Source: a bacterium (lineage in GTDB: Bacteria; Verrucomicrobiota; Kiritimatiellia; UBA8416). From it: DNA of 9,597 bases. Each line of letters begins with the position of its first letter. Positions within the stretch are counted from its first letter, which is position 1. Shown here one piece after another: positions 1 to 5,822 of this stretch. The notes under the pieces are model-generated. The model saw only the letters and a list, made by a program, of their open reading frames with translations. It was not told where the DNA came from and did no database searches. The DNA lies in contig JAIFLS010000005.1 of assembly GCA_020048935.1 (NCBI GenBank), forward strand, positions 1 through 9,597, read 5' to 3'. Made by a program: the position numbers and the translations under genes.

Positions 1-15
1 ACACACCACGGTCAT

Positions 16-36
16 AACGCGCCCGGAGGTCGCGTT
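16..36. repeat. Short hairpin at left edge
   Basis: A 6-bp perfect stem (AACGCG at 16-21, CGCGTT at 31-36) encloses a 9-nt loop. It may be the edge of an interspersed repeat that continues outside the window. No ORF of interest covers 1-203; apart from this hairpin and the inverted repeat at 111-181, I see nothing there. Confidence 0.3.
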
Positions 37-110
37 CCACCAAAAAAGTTACCCATTCATTTTCGCCCGGAGCCCCGGGTGGCTGGCTTGCCTAGAACTT
101 CAATTCATTT

Positions 111-181
111 CAACGCCCAACATCCAACGCCCAACAACCAAGGAAAGACTCCCGAACTTGGACGTTGGATGTTGGGCGTTG
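111..181. repeat. 24-bp inverted repeat downstream of the operon's last gene
   Basis: The arms are 111-134 and 158-181. They match at 23 of 24 positions and enclose a 23-nt loop. Each arm is itself built of short CAACGCCCAA/CATCCAACG-type units with a near 10-nt period. It begins about 22 nt beyond the stop codon of the last operon gene, so the minus-strand transcript would end in a strong hairpin. There is no T-run directly after the stem, so a classical intrinsic terminator is not supported. It could instead protect the mRNA 3' end or be an interspersed repeat. Confidence 0.75.
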
Positions 182-203
182 GTTGTTGGATGTTCAAATC
201 GGT

Positions 204-1358
204 TCATCCCTTTGGAAAGGAGATCCATTGGCCTTTGCTGGCGACGACGGTCTCGATGAATTGCATGCCGCGGATGCCGTCCTCGACATTCGGGAAGTCC
301 AGTTCCAGTTCCCCCGGCTCGCGTCCGTCGATGGTGGCTCGGATTGCGTCGGTGGCGTTCTTGTAGATGTTGGCGAACGCCTCGTAGAAGGCCTCCGGAT
401 GCCCGAAGGGCAGCCGTGTCGCCCGTGCGGCGGCGGGCGAGATCGCGCCGACCGCATCGGTGCCGCGCCGGTAGGTGAGGATCGTTCCGTCGCCGCCGTA
501 GACGCTGAGGGTGTTGGGTTCCTCCTGCTGCCAGGAGAGGCCGCCTCCGGTGCCGTGCACGCTGATCCGCAGGGCGTTGAGCTCGCCGACGCAGACCTGG
601 CTGGCGAACAGCAGGCCGCGGGCGCCATTCTCGAAATGCACGAGGCAGTTGCCATCGTCGTCCAGCTTGCGGCCTTCGACCATTGTGCCGAGGTCGGCGC
701 AGATCTCGGTCATGCGCAAACCGGTGATGTACTCGGCCAGGTTCTCGGCGTGCGTGCCGATATCACCCATGCAGCCAGCCGCGCCGCTGCGTTTCGGGTC
801 GGTCCGCCATTCGGCCTGCTTGGCCCCGTTGCGCTCGATCGGGTTGATCACCTGCGGATACTGGACGATGATCTTGAGCACCTTGCCGATTTTCCCCTGC
901 TTGACAAGATCGCGTGCCAGCTTGACCATCGGATAGCCGGTGTAGTTATGCGTCAGCGCCAGCACCTTGCCGCTTTTCTTCACGATCTTGCGCAGGGCAA
1001 TGGCCTGCTTCAGGTCGAAGGTCATCGGCTTATCGAGCACGACATGGAAGCCGGCCTCGAGAAACGCCTTGGCGATAGGGAAGTGACCGTCGTTGGGTGT
1101 GACAATGGAAACGAAGTCGACCCGCTTGCCAACGGGCAGGGCCAGTTCGCCGGCGATCATGGCGTCGACGGAGTCGTAGCAGCGTTTCTTGTCGAGGTAC
1201 AGCGTATCCGCCATCTCGCGCGACTTCTCGGGCGTGCGGCTGAAGCAGCCCGCCACAAGCTCGACCCCGCCGTCCAGGCAGGCCGCCTTGCGGTGAACAT
1301 CGCCGATAAAGGCACCTGGACCACCGCCGACCATTCCCATTCTCAGTTTCCGTTTCAT
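204..1358 (-). CDS. Gfo/Idh/MocA family NAD(P)-dependent oxidoreductase (last gene of the operon)
   Basis: The product is a 384-residue cytosolic oxidoreductase that probably oxidises or reduces a sugar, glycoside or inositol hydroxyl/keto group with NAD(P). The N-terminal Rossmann fold is shown by a glycine-rich loop at residues 8-19 (GMVGGGPGAFIG). The family EKP motif appears as DKP at residues 109-111, so Asp replaces the usual Glu. The C-terminal half carries GDIGTHAENL at residues 198-207, where His203 fits the conserved catalytic His and Asp199 its partner. The length is typical. The ATG start is preceded by a strong Shine-Dalgarno sequence (GGAGGA, 1363-1368). It is the fifth gene of the minus-strand cluster, 196 nt after the isomerase gene, and a long inverted repeat fills that gap. 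Family assignment is secure. The substrate is unknown and cannot be assigned from motifs. Confidence 0.93.
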   Translation of the reverse strand: MKRKLRMGMVGGGPGAFIGDVHRKAACLDGGVELVAGCFSRTPEKSREMADTLYLDKKRCYDSVDAMIAGELALPVGKRVDFVSIVTPNDGHFPIAKAFLEAGFHVVLDKPMTFDLKQAIALRKIVKKSGKVLALTHNYTGYPMVKLARDLVKQGKIGKVLKIIVQYPQVINPIERNGAKQAEWRTDPKRSGAAGCMGDIGTHAENLAEYITGLRMTEICADLGTMVEGRKLDDDGNCLVHFENGARGLLFASQVCVGELNALRISVHGTGGGLSWQQEEPNTLSVYGGDGTILTYRRGTDAVGAISPAAARATRLPFGHPEAFYEAFANIYKNATDAIRATIDGREPGELELDFPNVEDGIRGMQFIETVVASKGQWISFPKG

Positions 1359-1381
1359 GTTTTCCTCCGTTTACGCAATTT

Positions 1382-1501
1382 CGGTGAACGAGAGCGGCGA
1401 CGAGAACGGTGGACGATCCGCCTTCGCGCCTCGCTTGCTACGGCGGAGATGTTGGAATGCCTTTACTCGTAATCCGCTCTCGTCGCCGTTCTCGTTAACC
1501 G
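1382..1501. repeat. Long imperfect inverted repeat between isomerase and oxidoreductase genes
   Basis: Arms 1382-1409 and 1474-1501 (28 nt each) pair at about 25 of 28 positions, with core AACGAGAGCGGCGACGAG in the left arm. The 64-nt interior holds a smaller stem (TCCGCC 1417-1422 with GGCGGA 1442-1447). It fills most of the 196-nt gap between two operon genes and would form a large stem-loop in the transcript. No protein-coding potential is credible. It resembles a REP- or MITE-like interspersed repeat, but only one copy is in the window and no clear target-site duplication is seen. Confidence 0.75.
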
Positions 1502-1533
1502 GTTCCCCTTTTTATACTCAACTTCATTCACCA

Positions 1534-1548
1534 CCGGGGCAAGCCCGG
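1534..1548. other. Small GC hairpin just after the isomerase stop
   Basis: CCGGG (1534-1538) and CCCGG (1544-1548) can pair with a 5-nt loop, 6 nt downstream of the isomerase stop codon on the minus-strand transcript. No T-run follows, so it is not a typical terminator. Confidence 0.3.
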
Positions 1549-1554
1549 CGGGAT

Positions 1555-2505
1555 CTACACCACCGGATTGGCGATGAAATCGCCGCGGCAGGCCTTGAGG
1601 TAGTTCAACCCGCGGACCTGGCCGCTCATTTCCAGGGCCCGCCGCATGACCGGGTCATGCCAGCCCTCGATATCGATACTGCCCTTGAAGCCGCCCTTGC
1701 GCAGGTCGGAAATGATCGCGGTCCAGTCGCTGTCGCCGAACCCCGGTGTACGGTGGTAGGCAAACGGCGGGACCTTCTGCACCTGCCCCGGCAGGGCGAT
1801 GTCGCCGTGCATCGAGGAATGGACGCCGTAGGTGCGGACCACGTCCCAATGCACCGTGGCATCCTTGCCATGCACGTGGAAGATCTTGCCGACCCATTTG
1901 CGGAGCTGCGGCATCGGGTCGATCAGGCTGACCATCTGGTGGCACGGCTCCCATTCCAGGCCGAGATTCGCCGCTGGCACGGCATCGAACATCATTTCCC
2001 AGGCGGTCGGGTTGTGGGCGATATTCCAGTCGCCCGTCGCCCAGGTGCCGCCCATGTCGCAGTTCTCGAAGGCGATTCGCACGCCCTTGTCCGCCGCGCG
2101 CTTGGCCAGCGGTGTCCAGACCTTCTTGAACTGGGGGATGCTCTCGTCGATGCGCTTGCCGCGCAGGCGGCCGGTGAATCCACCGACGATGTCGCAGCCG
2201 AACAGATGGGCATTGTCGATGCACTTCTTCCAGCCGTCGAGCGTGGCCTTGTCCTTGTCCCCATCCTCCAGCGGATTGCCGAAAATGCAGACCGACGAGA
2301 TCACGGCGTCCGTGCCTTCAAGGACGGCCTTCACTTCCTTGGCCAGTTTCTTGAAGTCAACCCCCTCGCACGTCTGCCAGAAGGTAAGGCTGTAGGATTC
2401 GAAACCGTGGTGCTGGATCTGGCGGATGTATTCCGGCGCCTTCATGCCGGCCCCGACGAGGGTGCCGATACGGATGTCTTTCTCGGGTGCTGTGGTTGTG
2501 GTCAT
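1555..2505 (-). CDS. Sugar phosphate isomerase/epimerase-like TIM barrel protein (AP endonuclease 2 superfamily)
   Basis: The product is a 316-residue protein of the xylose-isomerase-like TIM-barrel superfamily, whose members bind a divalent metal and act as isomerases, epimerases, or eliminases on keto-sugars. Visible metal and active-site motifs, in order, are IAFENCD (Glu147), LGLEWEPCH (residues 181-189), FHVHGKD (His210, His212, Lys214, Asp215), the loop HRTPGFGDSDW (251-261) and IDIEGWHD (Glu280). Relatives usually have Asp in the second motif where this protein has LEWEP, so the metal ligand there may be Glu. There is no signal peptide, so it should be cytosolic. The ATG start has AAAGGA 8 nt upstream, inside a leader almost identical to that of the oxidoreductase at 3825-4925. 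It lies 42 nt after one Gfo/Idh gene and 196 nt before another. In known 3-keto-sugar and C-glycoside pathways, proteins of this fold work on the ketone made by a Gfo/Idh enzyme; that role here is inferred. Confidence 0.9.
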   Translation of the reverse strand: MTTTTAPEKDIRIGTLVGAGMKAPEYIRQIQHHGFESYSLTFWQTCEGVDFKKLAKEVKAVLEGTDAVISSVCIFGNPLEDGDKDKATLDGWKKCIDNAHLFGCDIVGGFTGRLRGKRIDESIPQFKKVWTPLAKRAADKGVRIAFENCDMGGTWATGDWNIAHNPTAWEMMFDAVPAANLGLEWEPCHQMVSLIDPMPQLRKWVGKIFHVHGKDATVHWDVVRTYGVHSSMHGDIALPGQVQKVPPFAYHRTPGFGDSDWTAIISDLRKGGFKGSIDIEGWHDPVMRRALEMSGQVRGLNYLKACRGDFIANPVV

Positions 2506-2510
2506 GGTCA

Positions 2511-2547
2511 GGGTCCTTTCGGATTACGATTATGATTACGATTACGA
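2511..2547 (-). promoter_or_regulatory. Leader copy 1: hexamer tandem repeat plus Shine-Dalgarno before the isomerase gene
   Basis: On the plus strand GGGTCCTTTCG (2511-2521) is followed by four hexamers of the GATTAC type (2522-2545, one unit reading GATTAT). On the coding strand this is a run of TAATCG-type repeats followed by GAAAGGACCC, which supplies the AAAGGA Shine-Dalgarno 8 nt before the ATG. It takes up almost the whole spacer from the stop of the preceding oxidoreductase. An almost identical leader lies at 4932-4962. Confidence 0.75.
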
Positions 2548-3573
2548 CTACAGGGTGATGGTGACGCGTTTGCCGGTCTCGGCGCTCTTGACGGCACTGT
2601 GGACCATGGCGAGGCTCTTGATGTTGTCCGTGCAGACCGTTTCCGGCGCGGTCCCCTTGCGGATGGCATCCAGGAAGCACGCGATGGCACTGTTGTGCCC
2701 TCCCGCCAGAGCCTTCGGGCAAATGATCGGAATGGTCTTCTGCTTGATCGGGCGGGTGAAGCCCTTGTCGCCGTCGACCAGTTCGCAGCGGAAATCGTCA
2801 CCGCCTTGCCACAGGATCGTGCCCCGCTCGCCGATCAGGCGCCAGGAGCATTCCCAGGTGGTCGGGCAGCCCTCGGCACACCAGCTTCCCTGGTAGGTGT
2901 AGACCACCCCGTCGGTCATCTCGAAAATGGCCGCTGCGGATGGACCGTGCTTGTACCACGAATGCCGCGGGGTCCATTCATGGCTGTAGACACGCTCGGC
3001 GTCGGCGCCGATGATGAAGCGCGCCTGGTCGAACGAATGAATGGCCATGTCGAGCAGCAGCACGTGCTCCATCACATCGCGGAACCCGCCGAAATGCGCG
3101 CCGATGAAGAAGTCGCTGTGCACGGCGACCAGTTTTCCCAGAGCCCCGCTGTCGAGAAAACGACGCAAGGCCCGGATGCCCTTCAGGTAGCGGCGATTCT
3201 GCATCACGGCATACGTTTTGCCCGCCTTCTGCGCGGCTGCCGCCATGCGGCGGGCGTTCGGCATGGTGTCGCTCATCGGTTTCTCGCCGAAGACGTGGCA
3301 GCCATGCTTCAACGCTGTCAGCGTGGTGGGGCAATGCGCCTCCGGAACCGTGCAGTCAAAGACCACGTCAGGCTTCGCCTGCCGCAGGATGGCATCCAGA
3401 TCGCTGCCGGTGACCGCCTTTATCAGGCCATGCTTTTCCTTTTTCGCTTCCGCCGCCGCCGGGTTCAGATCCACCAGGCCGACGACGTCCACCTTCTTCT
3501 TTACCGTCTCCGAATTAAGCCAGGCATTGGAAATCCCACCGCAGCCGACCAGTACCGCCGTTGTCTTACGCAC
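2548..3573 (-). CDS. Gfo/Idh/MocA family oxidoreductase, GTG start
   Basis: The product is a 341-residue NAD(P)-dependent oxidoreductase. The N-terminal nucleotide-binding motif is VLVGCGGISNAW (residues 7-18), and the canonical GEKP motif is at 96-99. The presumed catalytic segment is LLDMAIHSFDQARF (173-186), with Asp175 and His179. QNRRY (125-129) fits the substrate-side strand found in the family. Translation is read from a GTG codon (CAC at 3571-3573 on the plus strand), supported by an AAGAGG-type Shine-Dalgarno about 5 nt upstream; the Rossmann motif begins only six residues in, so a later start would break the fold. It is the third gene of the cluster, 251 nt after the previous gene, with a nested inverted repeat in the gap. 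Its stop codon touches the hexamer repeat in front of the isomerase gene. The substrate is unknown. Confidence 0.93.
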   Translation of the reverse strand: MRKTTAVLVGCGGISNAWLNSETVKKKVDVVGLVDLNPAAAEAKKEKHGLIKAVTGSDLDAILRQAKPDVVFDCTVPEAHCPTTLTALKHGCHVFGEKPMSDTMPNARRMAAAAQKAGKTYAVMQNRRYLKGIRALRRFLDSGALGKLVAVHSDFFIGAHFGGFRDVMEHVLLLDMAIHSFDQARFIIGADAERVYSHEWTPRHSWYKHGPSAAAIFEMTDGVVYTYQGSWCAEGCPTTWECSWRLIGERGTILWQGGDDFRCELVDGDKGFTRPIKQKTIPIICPKALAGGHNSAIACFLDAIRKGTAPETVCTDNIKSLAMVHSAVKSAETGKRVTITL

Positions 3574-3590
3574 GTTCGCCTCTTTCCCTT
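3574..3590 (-). promoter_or_regulatory. Ribosome binding site supporting a GTG start
   Basis: Reading the minus strand, AAGGGAAAGAGG (3579-3590) ends about 5 nt before GTG at 3573-3571. This purine run decides the start of the oxidoreductase at 2548-3573, since no ATG fits the beginning of its Rossmann fold. Confidence 0.55.
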
Positions 3591-3616
3591 AAATTCAATG
3601 TTTCAGAACAACTTTT

Positions 3617-3814
3617 AACTACGGAATACACAGAATACACGGAAACTATCATAATGCTAACACGGGAATTGATTGCCACAAAAAGCACAAAATACACAAA
3701 ACATGATGGCTGAATTTCTTTTGTGTCTTATGTGCCTTTTTGTGGCCAAATATATCCCTGGTTGTATATCTAATTGTGTTTCCCATTTCCGTGCGTTCCG
3801 TGTATTCCGTAGTT
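3617..3814. repeat. Nested, AT-rich inverted-repeat element between two oxidoreductase genes
   Basis: Outer arms 3617-3645 and 3786-3814 (29 nt) pair at 26 positions, starting with AACTACGGAATACAC on the left. A second, looser pair lies inside: about 3673-3700 (CCACAAAAAGCACAAAATAC) against about 3718-3749 (CTTTTTGTGGCCA side). The 198-bp element is strikingly AT-rich compared with the flanking genes and fills most of the 251-nt gap. Short forward ORFs overlapping it have no coding signs. No obvious target-site duplication flanks it. It probably represents an interspersed repeat; a role in mRNA processing or in resetting transcription within the operon is possible. Confidence 0.75.
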
Positions 3815-3824
3815 CACCCAATGC

Positions 3825-4925
3825 CTACCAGTTACCGTCGAAGAGCCCTTCCCGCATCAGCTCGGGCTTCTTGCAGGTGCTCTCGATGGCGACATGCGAC
3901 CCATTCGTGGAAGCATCGTGGAAGGCGTGCATCAAGTCAAGCACATGGTAGGCGAGCGCACCATTCGCGCGGTGCGTGCGGCCGGTACGGATGGCGTCAG
4001 CCATGTCGGAGGGCCCGATGCCACGTCCATTGGCCTCGAAGCCGCAGGTCAGCGGCAGATCCCGCCACTCTTTCTCGCCTTTGAGCTTAACCTTGACCGG
4101 GCCGCCGAACGTGTTCGGGTCCGGTACCGATAGCGAGCCTTCCGATCCGAAGATCTCGATGCGGGGGGTGTTGGATGCCCATACATCGAAGCTGGTGGTG
4201 ATCGTGCCGATCGCCCCGCTGGCGAAGTCCATGATGCCGGTCACGTGGGTCGGGATCTCGACATCGATGATCTGCCCGTTCTTCTTGGCACTGGTGATCG
4301 TGCGCTGTGGGAAGCTGATGCGTGCCGAGCCGGTGACGCGCTTGACCGGGCCGAGCAGCGAGACCAGGGCGGTCAGGTAGTAGGGCCCCATGTCGAACAT
4401 CGGGCCGCCGCCGACCTTGTAGTAGAACTCCGGATCCGGGTGCCAGCTCTCGTGCCCGTGGCAGAGCATGAAGGCCTGGGCGCCGATCGGCGTGCCGATC
4501 ATCCCGTCCTCGATCAGCCGGCGGCAGGTCTGGATGCCCGCGCCGAGGAACGTGTCGGGCGCGTTACCGACCATCACGCCCGCCTTCGCGGCGGCGGCCA
4601 GCAGGGTTTTCCCCTGGTCGCGGGTCAGCGTCAGCGGCTTCTCGCTGTAGACATGCTTGCCGGCGGCAACCGCCTGCATCGCCACCGGGAAGTGCCCCTG
4701 CGGCGTGGTCAGATTCACGATGATCTTGATTTCCGGGTCGGCGAGCATCGCCTCGAGCGTGCAGACCTGAACGCCGGGATACTCTTTGACCTTGGCGGCG
4801 GTGCGTTCTGGATCCAGGTCCGCGCAGGACTTGACGCTTACGTTGCTGAAGACAGTACACAGGTTCTTGAAGTAGATGCCGCTGATATTGCCGCAGCCGA
4901 CAATGCCGATTTTGATGGGGCTCAT
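3825..4925 (-). CDS. Gfo/Idh/MocA family oxidoreductase with Tyr in place of the usual catalytic His
   Basis: The product is a 366-residue oxidoreductase. The Rossmann motif is IGIVGCGNISGIY (residues 6-18) and the conserved SEKPLTL stretch is at 94-100. The C-terminal domain has GGGPMFDMGPYYLTALV (172-188). Most family members have Asp-x-Gly-x-His here; this one has Asp-Met-Gly-Pro-Tyr-Tyr. I know this DMGPYY pattern from a distinct Gfo/Idh subgroup, so it is probably a subfamily trait and not damage, but the proton-relay chemistry may differ from that of the other two oxidoreductases in the cluster. The ATG start has AAAGGA about 9 nt upstream in the repeat leader shared with the isomerase gene. 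It follows the ThuA-domain gene by 41 nt. Family assignment is secure; direction of reaction and substrate are not known. Confidence 0.93.
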   Translation of the reverse strand: MSPIKIGIVGCGNISGIYFKNLCTVFSNVSVKSCADLDPERTAAKVKEYPGVQVCTLEAMLADPEIKIIVNLTTPQGHFPVAMQAVAAGKHVYSEKPLTLTRDQGKTLLAAAAKAGVMVGNAPDTFLGAGIQTCRRLIEDGMIGTPIGAQAFMLCHGHESWHPDPEFYYKVGGGPMFDMGPYYLTALVSLLGPVKRVTGSARISFPQRTITSAKKNGQIIDVEIPTHVTGIMDFASGAIGTITTSFDVWASNTPRIEIFGSEGSLSVPDPNTFGGPVKVKLKGEKEWRDLPLTCGFEANGRGIGPSDMADAIRTGRTHRANGALAYHVLDLMHAFHDASTNGSHVAIESTCKKPELMREGLFDGNW

Positions 4926-4931
4926 AGTGCT

Positions 4932-4962
4932 GGGTCCTTTCGATTATGATTACGATTACGAT
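4932..4962 (-). promoter_or_regulatory. Leader copy 2: hexamer tandem repeat plus Shine-Dalgarno before the first oxidoreductase gene
   Basis: GGGTCCTTTC (4932-4941) is followed by GATTATGATTACGATTACGA (4942-4961). This is the same block as 2511-2547 less one hexamer-sized unit (about 7 nt shorter). It supplies AAAGGA about 9 nt upstream of the ATG at 4925 and spans the gap from the ThuA-gene stop. Confidence 0.75.
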
Positions 4963-4966
4963 GGGA

Positions 4967-5689
4967 TCAGGCGGAGGTGTATTCCGGCTTGATCCGTTCG
5001 CGGGCGGCCCACTGCATGCCGCGCTTGACGATCTCCATCGCCTCGGGGACCTTGAAGTCGTCGGCGACGTGGCCCAGCGCGGTGTAGAAGACGCGGCCCT
5101 TGCCGTAGGTGCGTTTCCAGACGTAGGGCATCACCGTGCCCTTGATCCAGGGGCTGTTGCCGTGTTTGCCGCTGAAGGTCGTGGTGGCCAGCGTCTCGTT
5201 GGACGGGTCGGTGTGCATGAGGTACTGCTCGGAGACCATGTCGAAATCCTTCAGTCCCTTGACGATCGGGTCGGACGGGACGGTGATGTTGATCCGATGC
5301 GGGATGATCCCGCCGGGGTGGGCCACCCACTGCCCGCCGGTCATGAACTGGTACTCCGTGTTCGTGCGGAAGGAGTCGCACATGCCGCCATGCCAGCCAG
5401 CGACGCCAGCCCCTGCCAGGACAGCGCCGCGCAGCCCGGCCCACTGCTCCTTGGTGATCTCCCCCATCGTCCAGATCGGCACGATCAGGGAGAACTTCTT
5501 CATCTTGACCGGGTCGGCATAGATGTCCAGCGACTCCGAGACGACGACCCGGTAACCCTTCGATTTCAGCCAGGGGGCGAAAAGATCCGCACATGCCTTG
5601 GGTGTGTGCCCGTTCCATCCCCCCCACACAATCAGGGCGGATTTAGTCGTTTTGCCTTTAGATGCCTTCATGGTCTTCGCAGTAGTCAT
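4967..5689 (-). CDS. ThuA-domain protein (trehalose-utilization-like)
   Basis: The product is a 240-residue protein of the ThuA family, which has a class I glutamine-amidotransferase-like fold and is linked to keto-disaccharide and sugar catabolism beside Gfo/Idh oxidoreductases. Seen features are ALIVWGGWNGHTP (18-30) at the first strand, GVAGWHGGMCDSF (95-107) at the nucleophile-elbow position, which has His where amidotransferases have Cys, EQYLMH (154-159), and MPYVW plus YGKGRVFYTALGH (187-207), all typical of ThuA. The first 16 residues are Lys/Thr-rich and look disordered. I chose the ATG at 5687-5689, with AAAGGA about 11 nt upstream. An in-frame ATG at 5752 would add 21 residues that match nothing and lies within a palindrome-rich promoter region. 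This is the first gene of the operon and is transcribed away from the AraC-type regulator at 5823. Confidence 0.9.
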   Translation of the reverse strand: MTTAKTMKASKGKTTKSALIVWGGWNGHTPKACADLFAPWLKSKGYRVVVSESLDIYADPVKMKKFSLIVPIWTMGEITKEQWAGLRGAVLAGAGVAGWHGGMCDSFRTNTEYQFMTGGQWVAHPGGIIPHRINITVPSDPIVKGLKDFDMVSEQYLMHTDPSNETLATTTFSGKHGNSPWIKGTVMPYVWKRTYGKGRVFYTALGHVADDFKVPEAMEIVKRGMQWAARERIKPEYTSA

Positions 5690-5726
5690 CGCGCGTCGTT
5701 TCCTTTGTTCCCGATCCCGGCAAGCC

Positions 5727-5743
5727 GCTGTCGTCACGACAGC
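5727..5743. promoter_or_regulatory. Perfect 17-bp palindrome in the divergent promoter region
   Basis: GCTGTCGT (5727-5734) and ACGACAGC (5736-5743) are perfect reverse complements around one base. It lies about 40 nt upstream of the ThuA-domain start, inside what would be the promoter or 5' leader of the operon, and is a candidate operator or leader hairpin. Confidence 0.55.
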
Positions 5744-5767
5744 CGAAAGCACTTGCGGAAAAATGAT

Positions 5768-5790
5768 TTTTTCAAGATAGTCTTGAAAAA
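5768..5790. promoter_or_regulatory. Perfect 23-bp AT-rich palindrome, candidate operator
   Basis: TTTTTCAAGA (5768-5777) and TCTTGAAAAA (5781-5790) are perfect 10-nt arms around TAG. It lies between the operon start and the AraC-type gene start, 33 nt before the latter. The size and symmetry fit a dimeric repressor or activator site. AraC proteins more often bind direct repeats, so another regulator is also possible. Confidence 0.6.
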
Positions 5791-5812
5791 CGCAAAAGGA
5801 AATGGATATATC
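5783..5812 (+). promoter_or_regulatory. Possible promoter of the divergent AraC-type gene
   Basis: TTGAAA (5783-5788) and TATATC (5807-5812) are separated by 18 nt and resemble a sigma-70-type pair. The -35 would overlap the right arm of the 23-bp palindrome, allowing direct control. The implied start of transcription would be very near the ATG at 5823, giving an almost leaderless mRNA, which would also explain the missing Shine-Dalgarno. Weak matches; tentative. Confidence 0.3.
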
Positions 5813-5822
5813 TTCCTAAAAC

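Noticed and set aside
1..45. Possible tRNA 3' half (GTCATAACG...GGAGGTCGCG...CCACCA resembles an initiator tRNA)
   Set aside because: The anticodon stem does not pair and there is no T-loop GTTCRA motif or acceptor stem; the resemblance is superficial.
41..79. Intrinsic terminator for the operon using the CCCGG/CCGGG stem (66-79) and the A-run at 42-47
   Set aside because: The T-run on the minus strand is about 18 nt from the stem, too far for a standard intrinsic terminator.
165..2535. Long plus-strand open frames (165-1472 and 1357-2535) opposite the minus-strand genes
   Set aside because: They are antisense shadows in GC-rich DNA. The opposite strand encodes clear family motifs with good ribosome binding sites, while these translations show no domain and run across inverted repeats.
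2522..2547. GATTAC hexamers as a CRISPR-like array
   Set aside because: Units are only 6 nt with no spacers between them; this is a simple tandem repeat.
2599..3618. Plus-strand 339-residue open frame opposite the GTG-start oxidoreductase
   Set aside because: Antisense shadow with no recognisable domain; the minus strand encodes a full Rossmann and GFO_IDH_MocA protein.
5690..5752. Upstream ATG at 5752 as the start of the ThuA-domain protein
   Set aside because: It adds 21 residues with no ThuA similarity, no signal-peptide character and no Shine-Dalgarno, and would place the 17-bp palindrome within coding sequence.
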